Positions 10,448 to 22,509 are shown, numbered from the stretch's first letter. The stretch is 64,000 nt of DNA from Ricinus communis (GCF_019578655.1 NC_063256.1:21490005-21554004); one strand, 5' to 3'. Numbers and translations are program-made. The notes: generated by a model not told the origin, from the letters alone.

Positions 10448-13260
10448 TGTCACGACCCCACCCGAGGGCCCGTGACCGGCACTAGGGAATGGGTAGGCGT
10501 AAGGCCACCGAATCCCGTAGTAAGCCTAACACTCACAACTCAAACAAATCTCATCTCAACTTTTACTATTATTAACGCCATAAATTACAGTAACATTAAA
10601 TTTTACACAATTAAATCGGTCTGCCAGAAGAACTAGGCGAGACCCGAAACTCAGAAAATTTACAACTAATACATCTACTATTACTACTGCGGAGAATCTA
10701 AGATTTTTATAATTTGACATACCAAATCAAACACCACCCGATGATGAAGAAGTCGGGTTACTGAGTAAGAGTCGAGGGAAGATTAATAGTCACGAATTTG
10801 AAAAACAGTAAATGGAGACTATCAGTCTCGAGAGTGAGCTAAAATCATATATCTAAAACAGTTTCAAACATCTCAATATCACATTCATTTAATTTTAAAA
10901 TAATTAATAAATCACGCAAACCATACGTGTCATGTTAAAACATATGTATCATGCCATGCTTGAATAAAATGTATTTCACACGCAACGGGATGGAGTACTT
11001 CAGTAGAACCCTAAGCCCAAATCAACATCTCGATTAATTTCAAAACTTACATCTCGATTAAGCTCACCTCTAATATTTCAACTCTCTCATTCCAACAGGT
11101 CTGGTGCCCAGAGAGCAAGCTCGATCAGAGACCTTACCTCCAGCCTGGTCACTTATATCTCAACTCTCTCATTCCAACAGGACTAGCGCCCAGAGAGCAA
11201 AGCTCGATCAGGGACCTTACCTCCAGCCTGGTCACTTATATCTCAACTCTCTCACTCCAATAGGACTGGCATCCAGAGAGCAAAGCTCGATCAGGGACCT
11301 TACCTCCAGCCTGGTCACTTATATCTCAACTCTCTCACTCCAACAGGACTAGCGCCCAGAGAGCAAAGCTCGATCAGGGACCTTACCTCCAGCTTGGTCA
11401 CTTATATCTCAACTCTCTCATTCCAACAGGACTGACGCCTAGAGAGCAAAGCTCGATCAGGGACCTTACCTCCAGCCTGAACACTTGATTTCCAACTAAG
11501 TTGGCGCCCAGAGAGCAAGCTCGATCAGGGACCTTAACTCCGGCAATCAACTGAACTCAGCCCAGAGAGCAATGCTCGATCAGGGCAAACAAATCCATAA
11601 TATCCTTATTACTTGTCTCTGATCATTACCGGTGCGCACGCGGTCCTGATGTAACCCATCAGGTGGCCTGTTCTACTAAAGCCTCATCCCGAGTCATCAT
11701 GCAATATTAAAATTGGTGATAAAGGGAGAACATATTTAAATAGTAATTAAAAAGCATCATGCATATAATAGTAATTAAATGAATAATTGGAATTGCAAAT
11801 GAACAGTTACAGTAGCAAATCAAATTTTATGCATGACACGTGCATAAGCGATATATGACTTTAACTCACAGATTGGGCGACCTCCTAACTCTGCTCCGGT
11901 GTCTCGGTTGGAGCGAGCCGAACAAACGGACTATCGAGACGCTCGATCGCTCGGTCGACTCACCTCCGGCAGCCGGAGTCTGATCGACGATCCGAACACA
12001 CCATCGGACGCACAACGACGCGCTGATGACGATCCCCACTTCTGATTTTCCGATCTGACACCCGATCGTCCAGAGATATTTACGAACGATCTCGACCATC
12101 GATTCACAAACGAAGCCCGATCGCCACGAAACCGGTGCCAATGCGAAGCTTGAGCTGAGGAGAGTCAGGATACGTCCTTCGATCGTCCATCCTCCGCCGG
12201 AGCTCGCCGGCAAAGCCGAAAAACACGGCTACCACCACTTCGCCGGAACTCCCTCCTCCGGCCACCAAAACTGACGCCGCCACCGCCAAAAGGAAGCTCT
12301 CTCCAAGGGGAGCCGATCGCCACCGAGATCGGCATGAAAGGCCGCCGGAAATGGCTGAAACGATGCTCAGATGTCGCTGCCTCTCCTTGAGCGATTCTGC
12401 CGCCTGCCGACACTGCTGGCTACCGCCACCATCTCCATCGCGCTCGCCGGCACTGGCTAGCTTCGCCGAGGCCCAAGCGGACGCGGAACACCGGCTGCCA
12501 CGGACGGCAGCGAGCCTCCCTCTTCTTCCCCCCGACTTCTTCTCTCTCCCCGACACTCTCTTCTCTCCTTTCTTCTATATCGACAAAAGACCCCTGAACT
12601 TTTTCTTATTACAATTTGGTCCCTCAACTTTCTTAATTACTTACAATTTCATCCAGCAGAACTCTAATTTAACCCATAAACTTTCCTTTAGACTTTCAAT
12701 TAAACCCCTAACTAATTAATTTGGGCCAAATTAGAATTATTGAAAAAACACAATTACACATACCCCTGACCGACATATTTATTTAATACCAAATTCACAA
12801 ATTTCTATTAAAACCCCACAAAAATAAAATTATACTTTCAATCCTTATTTCAAAATAAATTTCCAATTTTGTCCTAACACAAAATTAATTTAAATAATAA
12901 ATTTCCAACTTAAAATTTAATACCACTAATCAATTAGAATACCAATTTTCCTAAAATTCTTTTATTAAAACATCCCTTACAATTTCTACCATAATTTTTT
13001 CAATATATAATTTTATTTATACATATACATATACATTGTGGAGAAATTAGAATAACCAAAAATATATTCTACCCTTCAAATAATTTACTTAATTAATATC
13101 TTAAAATTTCAGACTAATTGAGTATAGAAAAATAACTCGTTCAATTGACTAATATTAAAATTTTCATTAAATCATTTCAAATTAAACCAAATAAAAGTGA
13201 AGTTAAAATTAACATAAATAAAAATTCATTATTAAATATATAAAAATTTCGGGTATTACA
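10448..13260 (-). repeat. Solo LTR (2813 bp), Tekay/Del-like chromovirus type, inserted in E2 RT
   Basis: On the minus strand it begins TGTAATACCCGAAATTTTT (13260) and ends GGGGTCGTGACA (10448). It is flanked by perfect 5-bp duplications GACAC (10443-10447 and 13261-13265). RT of E2 resumes in register on both sides. No internal region or second LTR is present, so this is a solo LTR left by LTR-LTR recombination. The ends fit Tekay/Del chromoviruses as I know them. The GC-rich stretch at 11.9-12.6 kb holds overlapping open frames on both strands that I do not regard as genes. Confidence 0.9.
11079..11590. repeat. Tandem array of about 83-bp units inside the solo LTR
   Basis: Five units start near 11079, 11161, 11244, 11327 and 11410. 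Each contains CAACTCTCTCATTCCAACAG, CCCAGAGAGCAAAGCTCGAT and a CCTTACCTCCAGCCTGGTC segment. Two shorter, degenerate copies of the GAGAGC...CTCGATCAGGG part follow. Confidence 0.9.
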
Positions 13261-13265
13261 GACAC

Positions 13266-14339
13266 TTTATGTCCTAAGACTATACCCTTTTGGACCATAA
13301 AATAACATTTTTCCCAATTCAACATAAGGTTAGCTTCAATACACCTAGCTAACATCCTTTCCAAATTTTGCAAACAATGGGAGAAAGAGTTACCGAATAC
13401 AGAGAAGTCATCCATGAAGACCTCCATCGACTCCTCTATCATGTCATGGAAAATGGCCATCATACACCATTGAAAGGTCGCAGGCGCATTACACAAGCCA
13501 AACGGTATCCTCCTATAGGCAAAAGTGCCATAAGGACAAGTGAATGTCGTCTTCTCTTGGTCTTCTGGTGCTATGGGAATCTGAAAATAACCAGAAAAAC
13601 TGTCAAGAAAACAATAATACTTATGGCCTGAAAGCCTCTCAAGCATTTGATCGATAAAAGGAAGGGGAAAGTGGTCCTTTCAGGTTACGTCATTCAAGCT
13701 TCAGTAGTCTATGCAAATCCAAAAGCCCATTACCGTTCATGTAGGGATCAGGTCCTCCTTTTCATTTTTCACCACCGTCATGCCCCCTTTCTTGGGAACC
13801 ACTTGCACAGGACTCACCCAAGCACTGTCAGAAATAGGGTAAATTAAACCTGCATCAAGAAGTTTAATTACCTCCTTTTTAACCACCTCTTTCATATGAG
13901 GGTTCAACCACCTTTGTGGCTGCACCACCGGTTTGAACTCATCCTCCATCAAAATCTTATGAAGGCAGTAACTCAGGTTTATTCCTAGTATGTCAGCCGT
14001 CTTATACGCAAATGCCTTTGCATACCTTCTTAAAATACACAGCACCATCTCCCTCTCCTCAGGTGTGAGATGAGCAGAAATAATAACCGGTAAGTGTTTT
14101 GCTTCATCTAGGTAGGCATACATTAAGTGCGCTGGCAACTCTTTCAACTCAAGAACGGGCGGCTCCTCCAAAGAAGGCTTCAGCGTCTTTACTCTTGACC
14201 TGTCAAGATCAACAAAACCATCAGTCTTTTCATCATTAACATCAGTAGCTAATAAGTGCTCTAGCTGCTCCAACACTTGTTCATTGGATAAATTATCCTC
14301 ATTTTCTTGCATTGCCACTTGCAAAGGATCATCAACCAT
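13266..14339 (-). pseudogene. E2 PR-RT linker and reverse transcriptase, N-terminal part
   Basis: From 14339 downward: the linker with LSNEQVLEQLEHLLATDV, a segment ending in FAYKTADILGI, then RT from HMKEVVKKEVIKLLDAGLIY through VSPVQVVPKKGGMTVV. After in-frame stops near 13735-13680 it resumes at FPLPFIDQMLERL (about 13660), with FTCPYGTFAYRRIPFG and the catalytic FMDDF (13407-13418). It ends in GIVLGHKVS next to the solo LTR. The remaining RT and RNase H are at 9902-10442. Confidence 0.85.
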
Positions 14340-14345
14340 TATTTC

Positions 14346-14925
14346 CTACAATTGAGATTCCACAATATCATTGATAAAATCAATCGAACAGACAGTACCA
14401 TCATGCTCATATGGGTATCTCAAGGATTTAGTTAAATCAAATGTAATGCTCTCATCATCTACCCTAAGTTCTAGCTTTCTGCTACTAACATCTATCAAAG
14501 CTTTAGATGTAGCTAAAAATGGTCTACCTAGGATCAATGGGACATCACTCTCACCATTCATATCCATGACAATAAAATCCACAGGAAATATAAATTTATT
14601 AACTTTAACTAGCACATCCTCTATAATCCCTTTCGGGTACTTAACAGTTCTGTCTACTAGTTGTATACTCATCCTGGTAGGAGTTAGCTTAGAAGTGCTT
14701 AGTCCTAACTCCTCAAATAATGAACTAGGCATCAAATTAATGCTAACTCCCAAATCAGCTTATGCTAGCAATTTCAATTTATCCCCAATCAAACAAGGTA
14801 TAGTAAAACTCCCTGGATCGCGTCATTTGATTGGAATCTTACTTTGAAACACTGCTGAGCATTCTGCATTCAAGGTTACCAATCCCAAATCCTCTAACTT
14901 CCTCTTGTTGCTTAGAATTTCTTTT
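14346..14925 (-). pseudogene. E2 aspartic protease
   Basis: Protease would cleave the Gag-Pol polyprotein. The active-site region appears as DLGVSINLMPSSLFEELG near 14755 (usual DLGAS) with a stop just before it. The later conserved loop is VPLILGRPFLATSKALIDV. Both halves of the fold are visible, and an open frame of 135 codons covers most of it. A stop near 14346 separates it from the linker. Confidence 0.8.
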
Positions 14926-16440
14926 AAAACTTCGCATACTTTGGCATCTGCGAAATAGCTTCAACAAAAGGTAAGTTAATCCGCAATTGTTTAAAAAGAT
15001 CTAAAAATTTACTGAATTGCTGATCAACTTTATCCTGCTTGAGTTTTGCAAGATATGGAATAAGAGGTTGGTATGGAACTGCTCCTTTTTCTTTCTCCTC
15101 AGGCTTGTCTTTCTTTTTCGACTCATCCACTTGCACATCAGAATCATCATTAGTAAAAGGCTTAGATGGACTAGGAAGTTCCTTACCTGATCTCAAAGTA
15201 ATTGCTTTGGCATGCTTCCTTGGATTAGACTCTGTGTTACTTGGAAGCGTGCCTGGCCGCCTCTCAGCCATCATCCTAGACAACTGCCCAATTTGAGTTT
15301 CTAAGTTCTGAATTGAAGCTTGTTGATTCCGAATGGCAGTGTACGTTTGTTGAAATTTGTTCTCTGAAGTTGTAATGAACTTCGTCATCAACTCTTCCAA
15401 GTTAGGTTTCTTCTATTGACTACCTCCTGGTTGATGAGGAACAGAATGCATAGGTTGCTGCTGATGCAACCTCTGATATCCTGGTGGACCTTGGTTATTG
15501 GAATTCCTCCATCCAAAATTAGGATGATTCCTCCACCCTGGGTTGTATGTATTGCTGTAGGGATCATTCTGCTGCCTACCTGCATAATCAACATGCTCAA
15601 CGTTAGAACCATTAGTAGGCATAGAAGATGCAAACATACCTCCCGCTTTACAATTAGCACTGTAATGCAGTCCACCATAAAATTCACATCCGGGCTGAAC
15701 TGCTTGGACCAGCATCTGAAGTTGTTCTATCTTTTTGGAAAGTAGCTCTACTTATGCTGCCAAGGCTACTGTAGGATCTGCCTCAGCCCGATATACAACG
15801 GGCTTTGGACCTCTAGCCCGTGGAGTTTGCCACTGATAAGTGTTGGTGGCCATCTCTTCTATCAAATCCTGGGCTTGCTCAGGTGTTTTGCTATTGATAG
15901 CTCCCCATGCAGCTACATCTACCATTTGTCTAGTGGTTGTATTCATGCCACTATAGAATGTCTGCACTTGCATCCAGAGAGGAAGACCATGGTGTGGGCA
16001 ACACCTTAACAAGTCCTTGAAGCGCTCCCAGGCTTCGTACATCGATTCTCCTTCACCCTGCATAAAAGAAGATATGTTATTTCGCATTTGAGCAGTTTAA
16101 GCAAGAGGAAAATACTTATTCAAAAACTTTTTAGCTAAAGAAGTCCAGTTAGTGATCGTTTTCGGTGGCAAGGACTGCAGCCATCTTTTCGCTCTATCCC
16201 TCAAAGAAAAAGGAAACAGCCTCAACCGTATGGCATCATCAGTTGTTCCGTTAATCTTAAAGGTATTACATATTTCCAAAAAGTTGGCGATATGCTCGTT
16301 CGGATCTTCGCTCGCCAATCCTCCAAATTGCACCGTATTCTGGATCATCTGGATTACATTCGGCTTTATTTCAAAATTATTGGCCGCCACGGGAGGCCTC
16401 ACTATCCCAGTTTGCGTCCCTGCTAGAGAGGGCCTAGCAA
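14926..16440 (-). pseudogene. E2 second gag copy (next to protease)
   Basis: From about 16440: FARPSLAGTQTGIVRPPVAA, then NTVQFGGLASEDPNEHIANF, FKINGTTDDAIRLRLFPFSL, a capsid-like part with CPHHGLPLWMQVQTFYSG, then CEFYGGLHYSANC. The knuckle is CX2-YGG type, with Tyr where the first copy has Cys. The Gln-rich part and AITLRSGKELPSPSK follow, ending YAKF before protease. Three single stops interrupt an otherwise continuous reading. It lacks the first residues of gag because it is fused to the end of the first copy. Confidence 0.85.
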
Positions 16441-18188
16441 ACTTGTATGTCCTTTAAGAACTTCGCATACTTTGGCATCTGCTTCAGTGTGTCAATAAAA
16501 GGCAAGTTAATATGCAGTTGTCTAAAAATATCCAAAAACTTACTAAACTGCTCTTGTGCTTTTGCTTGTTTGAGTTTAGCAGGATAAGGAATCTTAGGTT
16601 GATATTCTATGACTGGGATCGGTTTGACCTTTTGTCCCTCAGGTTCCTTAACCTGATTGCTCGCCTCAACCTGCACATCAATAGTGGAGTCGTCAAAAAC
16701 AGGCTTAGAAGGAGCGGAAACTAACTTACCTCAATGCAAAGTGATGGCATTCACGTGCTCCCTCGGGTTAGACTCAGTGCTTCTAGGGAGCGCTCCTTAT
16801 TGCCTCTCAGACAACATCTTAGAGATTTGGCCAATCTGAGTCTCCAAGTTCTGAATCGAGGCCTGCTGATTCCTAAGTGCACTATCAGTTTGCTGGAACC
16901 TCATCTCCGTAGTCGTCACAAACTTCATCATAAGCTCCTCAAAATTTGACTTCTTTTCTGGTGGAGGAGGAGCTTGTGCAGGCCTAGCTGGCTGTTGTTG
17001 CAGCTGCTGATGAAGTCTCTGAAAACCTAGTGGACCCTGGATATTATCGTTCCTCCAACTAAAGTTGGGATGATTACGCCACCCAGGGTTGTATGTGTTG
17101 CTGTAAGGGTTGTTCTGCTGCCTTAGGGCATTCCCCATATAATCAACTTGTTCAACATTAGAAGAAACAGCAGAAACAGATGGAAAAGTAGAAGAAGATG
17201 AAGCATACCTCCCGTAGTACAGTTCGCACTGTAGTGCGGGCCACCACAAAACTCGCAGCTAACGTTCGCTGCATGAACCGGCATCTGGAGTTGGTCAATC
17301 TTCTTGGTTAGAAGCTCTACCTGAGCTGCCAAGGCTGCTGTAGAATCCACTTGGTTGACCACTCCTTTTCTTCCTGGTCGACTCCTAGAGGATTGCCACC
17401 GATAATTGTTCATGGCCATTTCCTCTATTAAGTTTTGAGCCTGCTCAGGCTTCTTACTGTTTAGCGCCCCACCTGCTACAGCATCCACCATCTGCCTCGT
17501 CGCAAGGTTCAACCAGCTGTAGAAGGTCTGAACCTGCATCCACACTGGCAATCCGTGATGTGGGCAACATCTCAAAAGGCCCTTAAACCTCTCCCATGCA
17601 TCGTACATGCTTTCATCATCAAACCGCATAAAAGAAGATATATCATTTCTAAGTTTAGTAGTTTTAGCGGGAGGAAAATACTTATATAGAAATTTTTTGG
17701 CTAATGCCTTCCAGGTAGTAATCATCTACTGTGGAAGAGATCACAACCATCACTTTGCTCCGTCTCTCAAGGAAAATGGAAACAATCTCAGTCGAATGGC
17801 ATCATCGGTTGTTCCATTTATCTTGAATGTGTCATAAATCTCCAAAAAGTTAGAGATATGTGCATTAGGATCCTCGTTGGGCAATCCTCCAAACTGCACG
17901 CTCTGCTGGATCATTTGGATAATGTTGGCTTTTATCTTAAAATTGTTGGCCGCTACAGCAGGTCTAACTATACTAGTTTTCGTCCCATCCAAAGATGGTC
18001 GAGCAAACTCGTACATCGTCCACTGATCGTCATCGGCCTGGGGGTTGTGGTTCTCCATCACATTAGCTTTATGAACCTGAACTGTAACTCCAACCTTTAA
18101 CTGCCTGCAAACGTCATCTCAATAATCTGAGAGAGCGCTCTGGGTCAGATAAGGGTTCTATGGGATCAGGGTTAGAGCTCCTGGTCAT
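16441..18188 (-). pseudogene. E2 first gag copy (next to PBS)
   Basis: It starts at MTRSSNPDPIEPLSDPERSL (ATG at 18188), the same opening as E1 gag. It continues with FARPSLDGTKTSIVRPAVAA, SVQFGGLPNEDPNAHISNF, CPHHGLPVWMQVQTFYSW, the knuckle CEFCGGPHYSANC and NPYSNTYNPGWRNHPNFSW. The end carries ESNPREHVNAITL and MPKYAKFLKD. It is nearer to E1 gag than to its neighbour at 14926-16440. At 16440-16450 the reading runs straight into the second gag, so this is a junction of two related but distinct gags. Frameshifts near 17750 and 17210 and single stops break it. Confidence 0.85.
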
Positions 18189-18322
18189 AAACTACCTGAA
18201 ACCGACAATCTAAACAACCACCAATCAACTAAAACAATAAAATAAAGAGTAAAGAATAAATAAATAAATAGATAATGACTAAATTAACAAAAAAACAATT
18301 CACTCTAGTTCACCGTTACTTT

Positions 18323-18340
18323 TCCCTGGCAACGGCTCCA
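18323..18340 (-). other. E2 PBS, tRNA-Asp type
   Basis: The minus strand reads TGGAGCCGTTGCCAGGGA, 16 of 18 matches to the complement of the plant tRNA-Asp 3' end (TGGCGCCGTTGCCGGGGA). It sits 6 bases inside the LTR. Confidence 0.85.
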
Positions 18341-18346
18341 AAAACT

Positions 18347-19810
18347 TGATGGGCTACTTATGCAACCTACACCTAAGGCAGTGAATCTATCGATGCAGCC
18401 TAGCACTAGTGAGTATCAAGGTCGTATCCCTAGAGATTGGGTGAACCTAGAGTTACTACTGTTCACTATGTTATCTAGTCTGAAATTGAGTGTGAGAAGT
18501 TTAAATTAACTAACTAATGATTATGAACGCAAATAAATAAATAAACAGCAATTGACAATTGAAAGACAACCGGAACGAGAGAAACAAACCCAAAGGGGAC
18601 CTAAGTGATGGAATTCTAAAGGTTGATTTTATAAATTACCAATCTTGCTTACCCGTGCCTAAATCCTAAATCGAACATGGTTCCTCTTTCGAGCTTACCG
18701 ACTTCCTAAACCTGCACTAACCTAATGGAATCTCTTGCTATCAGATTATTACAAATTAGCATTAAGCGTGATTTAGATCTATTAAGAGTTGTTAATTCTT
18801 AATCCGGTGAGTGAATTAACCTTATCTCTAAGTGTTAACTACCAGTTCTTACTATTCAATTTCCAGTTGTAACAAGCATTTCTCAATGTCAAGAAACAAC
18901 CCAAAAGACAATTAATTCAACGTCTCAAATTAACTGAATCAAACTTTATTACTAAATAGCAAAAAGATTACAAGAATGGCAATTACAAATCTAACAACTA
19001 AGCATAATCCATCAATAATAAAGACCCCAATGGGTTCAAAAGATCTAGCTACTCATGTTCATAGTTAAAGCAAAATAAGGAACAAATAAGGAAAAGAAAA
19101 TTGAAGGCGTGTACACCCTTCTCTTTCAAGTTGGATGAGAAACCCCAATTTTCCAATCCAAAATATCAAACCCTGATTTGCCTCTTGAATGCTCTCAAAT
19201 GTTGTTTTGATGTTCAAATCGATGTTGAAAATAAGTGTAATCCTCCCTCAACTGATGAATTTGATCTCCCAAAGTCGACAATTGAGGTCTAGAAAACAAG
19301 TGAATTGAGTGTATATTGAAATTAGCAGGAAAAATGAGCCTTCACTCACCAAATCAAACTTTTGCCTATATATCTCTTCAGCACGGTCGTGGTCAAGCCT
19401 GTGCTGGTCAGCACGGGCAGAGTCTAGGCCATGCTGAACCTGAGGGTTCCGTTGTGTTGACCTCTTCCAAGCCGTGCTCAAGCCGGTGCTGAGTCACCAC
19501 AGGCTATGGTGGAGGCCGTGGTGGCTACGGAAACCATGCAAGAAGGCACTCTTGGAAGGCAGCTAGTTGGCAATTCAGCACGATCGGAGTCCAAACCGTC
19601 CTCAACCCTCGGGGTGCTATTCCTTGTCCAATTTGATGGATTCTGGTCCGTAATCACCCGTATTTCCCTCGATTGTTGATAGTGTTCTTCGAAAATGATA
19701 TGAAACGTGAAAGGAAACGAAAGACAGGTGATTCTAGCATAAAATGAGATAATCATGCACAAAAATGTAAACAATTAGGTATGAGAACATGTGTAGTATG
19801 ATGCCTATTA
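18347..19810 (-). repeat. E2 5' LTR (1464 bp)
   Basis: It matches the E1 LTR at 7450-8886 along its length, with the same CCCATCA end and a mutated start (TAATAGGCATCATAC). On the minus strand a CACGGCC/GGCCGTG cluster (about 19610-19385) leads to a TATA box (TATATAT, 19367-19373). No TSD can be tested because the other end is outside the window. Confidence 0.85.
19367..19610 (-). promoter_or_regulatory. E2 LTR core promoter with half-site cluster
   Basis: On the minus strand: GGTTTCCGTAGCCACCACGG (near 19545-19520), further GGCTTG/GGCCTAG-spaced CACGG pairs down to 19385, then ATATATAGGC. The order matches the E3 LTRs. Confidence 0.55.
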
Positions 19811-21360
19811 AAAGACCTCGGCATTGACAATAACTTGAGACCCAATCGAGGCATCAAGCTCTTTGGAAGCTTCTTGGATAGTTGAGACGAACTTGTGACT
19901 TTCAGCATTGACAGTGATTATCTCTCCTTCATAAGGAAATTTAACCTTTTGATGCACAATAGAAACAACTCCTCCTATGGTATGAACCATAGCCTACCCA
20001 ATAACAAAGCAAAAGTTTTTGGGATGTCCAAAATAGTGAAATCAACCCAAGATTCTATGGGACCCGTCTTTACTAGTGTTGAGAATGTCCCTTCTACATC
20101 TCTTTTAGTCTCGTTATAAGCTCTTGTGACCATGTCAGATGGCTTCAAATCTTTCGCAGTCATTCCTAGTTTAGGAAGAATGCGAGAAGGACAAACGTTG
20201 ATAGTTGACCCATCATCTACCATCACACAAGGATTCCTTTTCCTTTTTACTTCAGCTGCAATGTAGAGAGCTTTATTATGGTCTCTTCCCTCTAGTGGAA
20301 AACCTTCATCCGCGAAAGTGATCATCCTCATGATTTTGTCAGTTACCATTTGGATCATTTCCTTGGGGGTAGCTGTTGTGCTTATAGTGATGCTAGACAA
20401 GGCTTGAATCTGAGCCTTCCTATAGTCTTATGAGTGCATCAGCAACTCCCATATGTCGGTTGTCCTCTTATTCTGCTTCAGCTCTTCTAAGAGCCCATTG
20501 TCCTCTTCTTCTGGCCCTTTATTGACCTGCTTTAGCTCTTGTGCCCCTTGTCATTACCTTTAGCTTCTAACTTCGCTTCTTTATCAGAAACACTATCTAC
20601 CCAAATATCCTTGGCACCGTTGTCTTAGACTTTTCACTCATCCCTGGAACTGTACCAGATATTAATGGCCATGACCGACTTCTTTTGACCCTCTTTCCAT
20701 ACTTATAGGAACCAAGATAGTGAACTCAACCTAGGATTCTATAGGACCTGTCTTTACTAGTGTTGCCACATCTCTTTTAGTCTCTTTATAAGCTCTTATG
20801 ACCATGTCAGATGGCTTCATATCTTTTGCAGTCATTCCCAATTTAGGAAGTATACGAGAAGGATAAACATTGATGGTTGACACATCATCTACCATCACAC
20901 AAGGAGTCCTTTTCCATTTTACTTCAGCCACAATGTAGAGAGCTTTATTATTGTCCCTTCCCTCTAGTGGCAAATCTTTGTTCGCAAAAGTGATCATCCC
21001 CGTGATTTTGTCAATTACCGTTTTGATTATTTCCTCAGAGGTAGTTATTGTGCTTATGGTGATGCTAGACAAGGCTTGAATTTGAGCCTTCTTATGGCCT
21101 TGTGAGTGCATCAGCAGCTCCCATATGTCGGTTGTCTTCTTATTCTTCTTCAGCTCTTCTAAGAGCCCATTGCCCTCTTCTTCTGGCCCTTTATTGACCT
21201 GCTTTAGCTTTTGTGCCCCCTGTCATTACCTTTAACTTCTGACTTAGCTTCTTTATCAGAAATACTATCTACCCAAATATCCTTGGCACTGTTGTCTTAG
21301 ACTTCACACTCATCCTTGGAATTGTATCAGATATCAATGGCCATGACCGACTTCTTTTCA
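19811..21360 (-). pseudogene. Tat-like protease region, tandemly duplicated
   Basis: The copy at 20400-19811 reads ITFADEGFPLEGRDHNKAL, the active-site-like PCVMVDDGSTINVCPSRILP and LLGRLWFIP, followed after a stop by GGVVSIVHQKVKFPYEGEII. The copy at 21111-20731 repeats the first half with VMVDDVSTINVYPSRILP (Gly to Val next to the active-site Asp). Both are non-functional fragments of a retroviral-type aspartic protease. Confidence 0.65.
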
Positions 21361-21390
21361 CCCTCCTTCCATACTTATAGGAGGCAAGAG
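20030..21390. repeat. Tandem duplication, unit about 680 bp
   Basis: GTCTTTACTAGTGTTG recurs at about 20070 and 20750. CTTCTAAGAGCCCATTG recurs at about 20485 and 21165. CCATGACCGACTTCTTTT recurs at about 20670 and 21340. The spacing is constant at about 680, with scattered substitutions and a small deletion in the second copy. Confidence 0.85.
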
Positions 21391-22509
21391 TCACCCATTA
21401 CCTGCTCCTCCCTATTATTATTAACATTTTTGAGAAAGTGCAAAACAAAATCAAAATTCATCGTTAAGAAGAAACATGATATATGTATTTACAATTATAG
21501 CGGTGTTAAAATAAAGGACAAATAAAATTATGACGGCAAAACCCAAACCAGTGGTAAGGGGTTGGTGGTGAGAAGATCTTATCAAGCTTTCATCATACAA
21601 ATTTATTTTATGACAAGAAATAAGGGGTTGGTGGTGAGAAGATCTTATCAAGCTTTCATCATACAAATTTATTTTATGACAAGAAATATTACCTCTTATT
21701 GCATATGTTTAAGTCGTACAAGTATAAATGTAGCATTTTCTATTTAAAATCAAAAATAGAATTTCAATATCAATTTTGTTTTTATTATTTTTGTTATTAT
21801 AGTTATATTTTTTGCATGATGGGATTTTAATTCAAATGGACAATGATAGATGAATTTCTTTCTTTTTTTGGAAAATATTTTATCTATCACTTAAAAGTGC
21901 TATAGCTCAATAGTCATTTGCATTTGTAGTCAGTCAGGTATTAATTCTTTTTATAAAATTCTAATTTTCAGCCATAATATTTTATCATTTACATACCTGA
22001 ATATTTCTTTTGTAAAACATAGATTTCAGTTTTCTTATAGAGCCTTGTTAGTGAATTAACAGTAGCAAGAGGAATAATCTAGTTCGAAAGAAGGATTTAT
22101 ATTCGAATATTCACTTTCCCTTACCATCACAAAAGGTAGCAAGAGAAGATAAAATGAGGGATGATAATAAGCCCAGGCTCAATTAAAATTGGGCATATTG
22201 AGATGAACTTTGAGAATATAATTATATTGTCATGTGATATTAAATAAGAGATAATTTTATAAAAATATTGATATGATTTATTAATTGAATAAAATGTGGT
22301 ACAAATAAAGTCGAATTGCAGCCCTTATTACTAACCACTCATCAGAATATTCTCGAGCCGAAAGTCAACTGAATGAGGCCTTGAATAACACACTTTGAAG
22401 TCGAACTTGCTCGAAGGATGCCCTAACAGATCTTCACACTCATCCTAAGGAGGTTGCTCTACTCGTCAATCCTCATTGTCTATTAGGTACTGAATTACGT
22501 GCTTTAGAC
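21391..22509. other. AT-rich segment between protease and gag remnants
   Basis: No coding frame is supported. It holds a perfect 66-bp direct duplication (listed separately) and otherwise AT-rich sequence with homopolymer runs. It is probably decayed Tat-like interior or a later insertion without recognisable ends. Confidence 0.4.
21556..21687. repeat. Perfect 66-bp direct tandem repeat
   Basis: AAGGGGTTGGTGGTGAGAAG...GACAAGAAAT occurs at 21556-21621 and again at 21622-21687 with no difference seen. This points to a recent slippage or template-switch event. Confidence 0.95.

Larger units (their letters stand above)
8887..19810 (-). mobile_element. E2: Athila-type gypsy element, host of E1 and of a solo LTR
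   Basis: On the minus strand: LTR (19810-18347), tRNA-Asp PBS, a first gag, a second different gag, protease, RT (split by a solo LTR), RNase H, the start of integrase, then a direct jump into an ORF-1 fragment. The ORF-1 is cut by E1 at 8886, so the 3' end is outside the window. E2 abuts Tat-like protease sequence at 19811, which suggests it inserted there. The outer LTR base pairs are mutated (TAATAGG instead of TGATAAG). Confidence 0.8.

Noticed and set aside
11079..11590. Regular repeats that might suggest a CRISPR array
   Set aside because: Units of about 83 bp are repeated head to tail with no unique spacers, inside a plant LTR.
11866..12719. Overlapping open frames on both strands, 80-150 codons
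   Set aside because: They lie in the GC-rich part of the solo LTR. Similar overlapping frames recur in the second copy at 51.3-51.7 kb but with different reading. No motif or codon pattern supports a protein.
10448..13260. Intron in E2 RT
   Set aside because: The ends are TGTAATA...GTGACA with a 5-bp duplication GACAC, and a similar unit exists at 49562. It is a solo LTR, not an intron.
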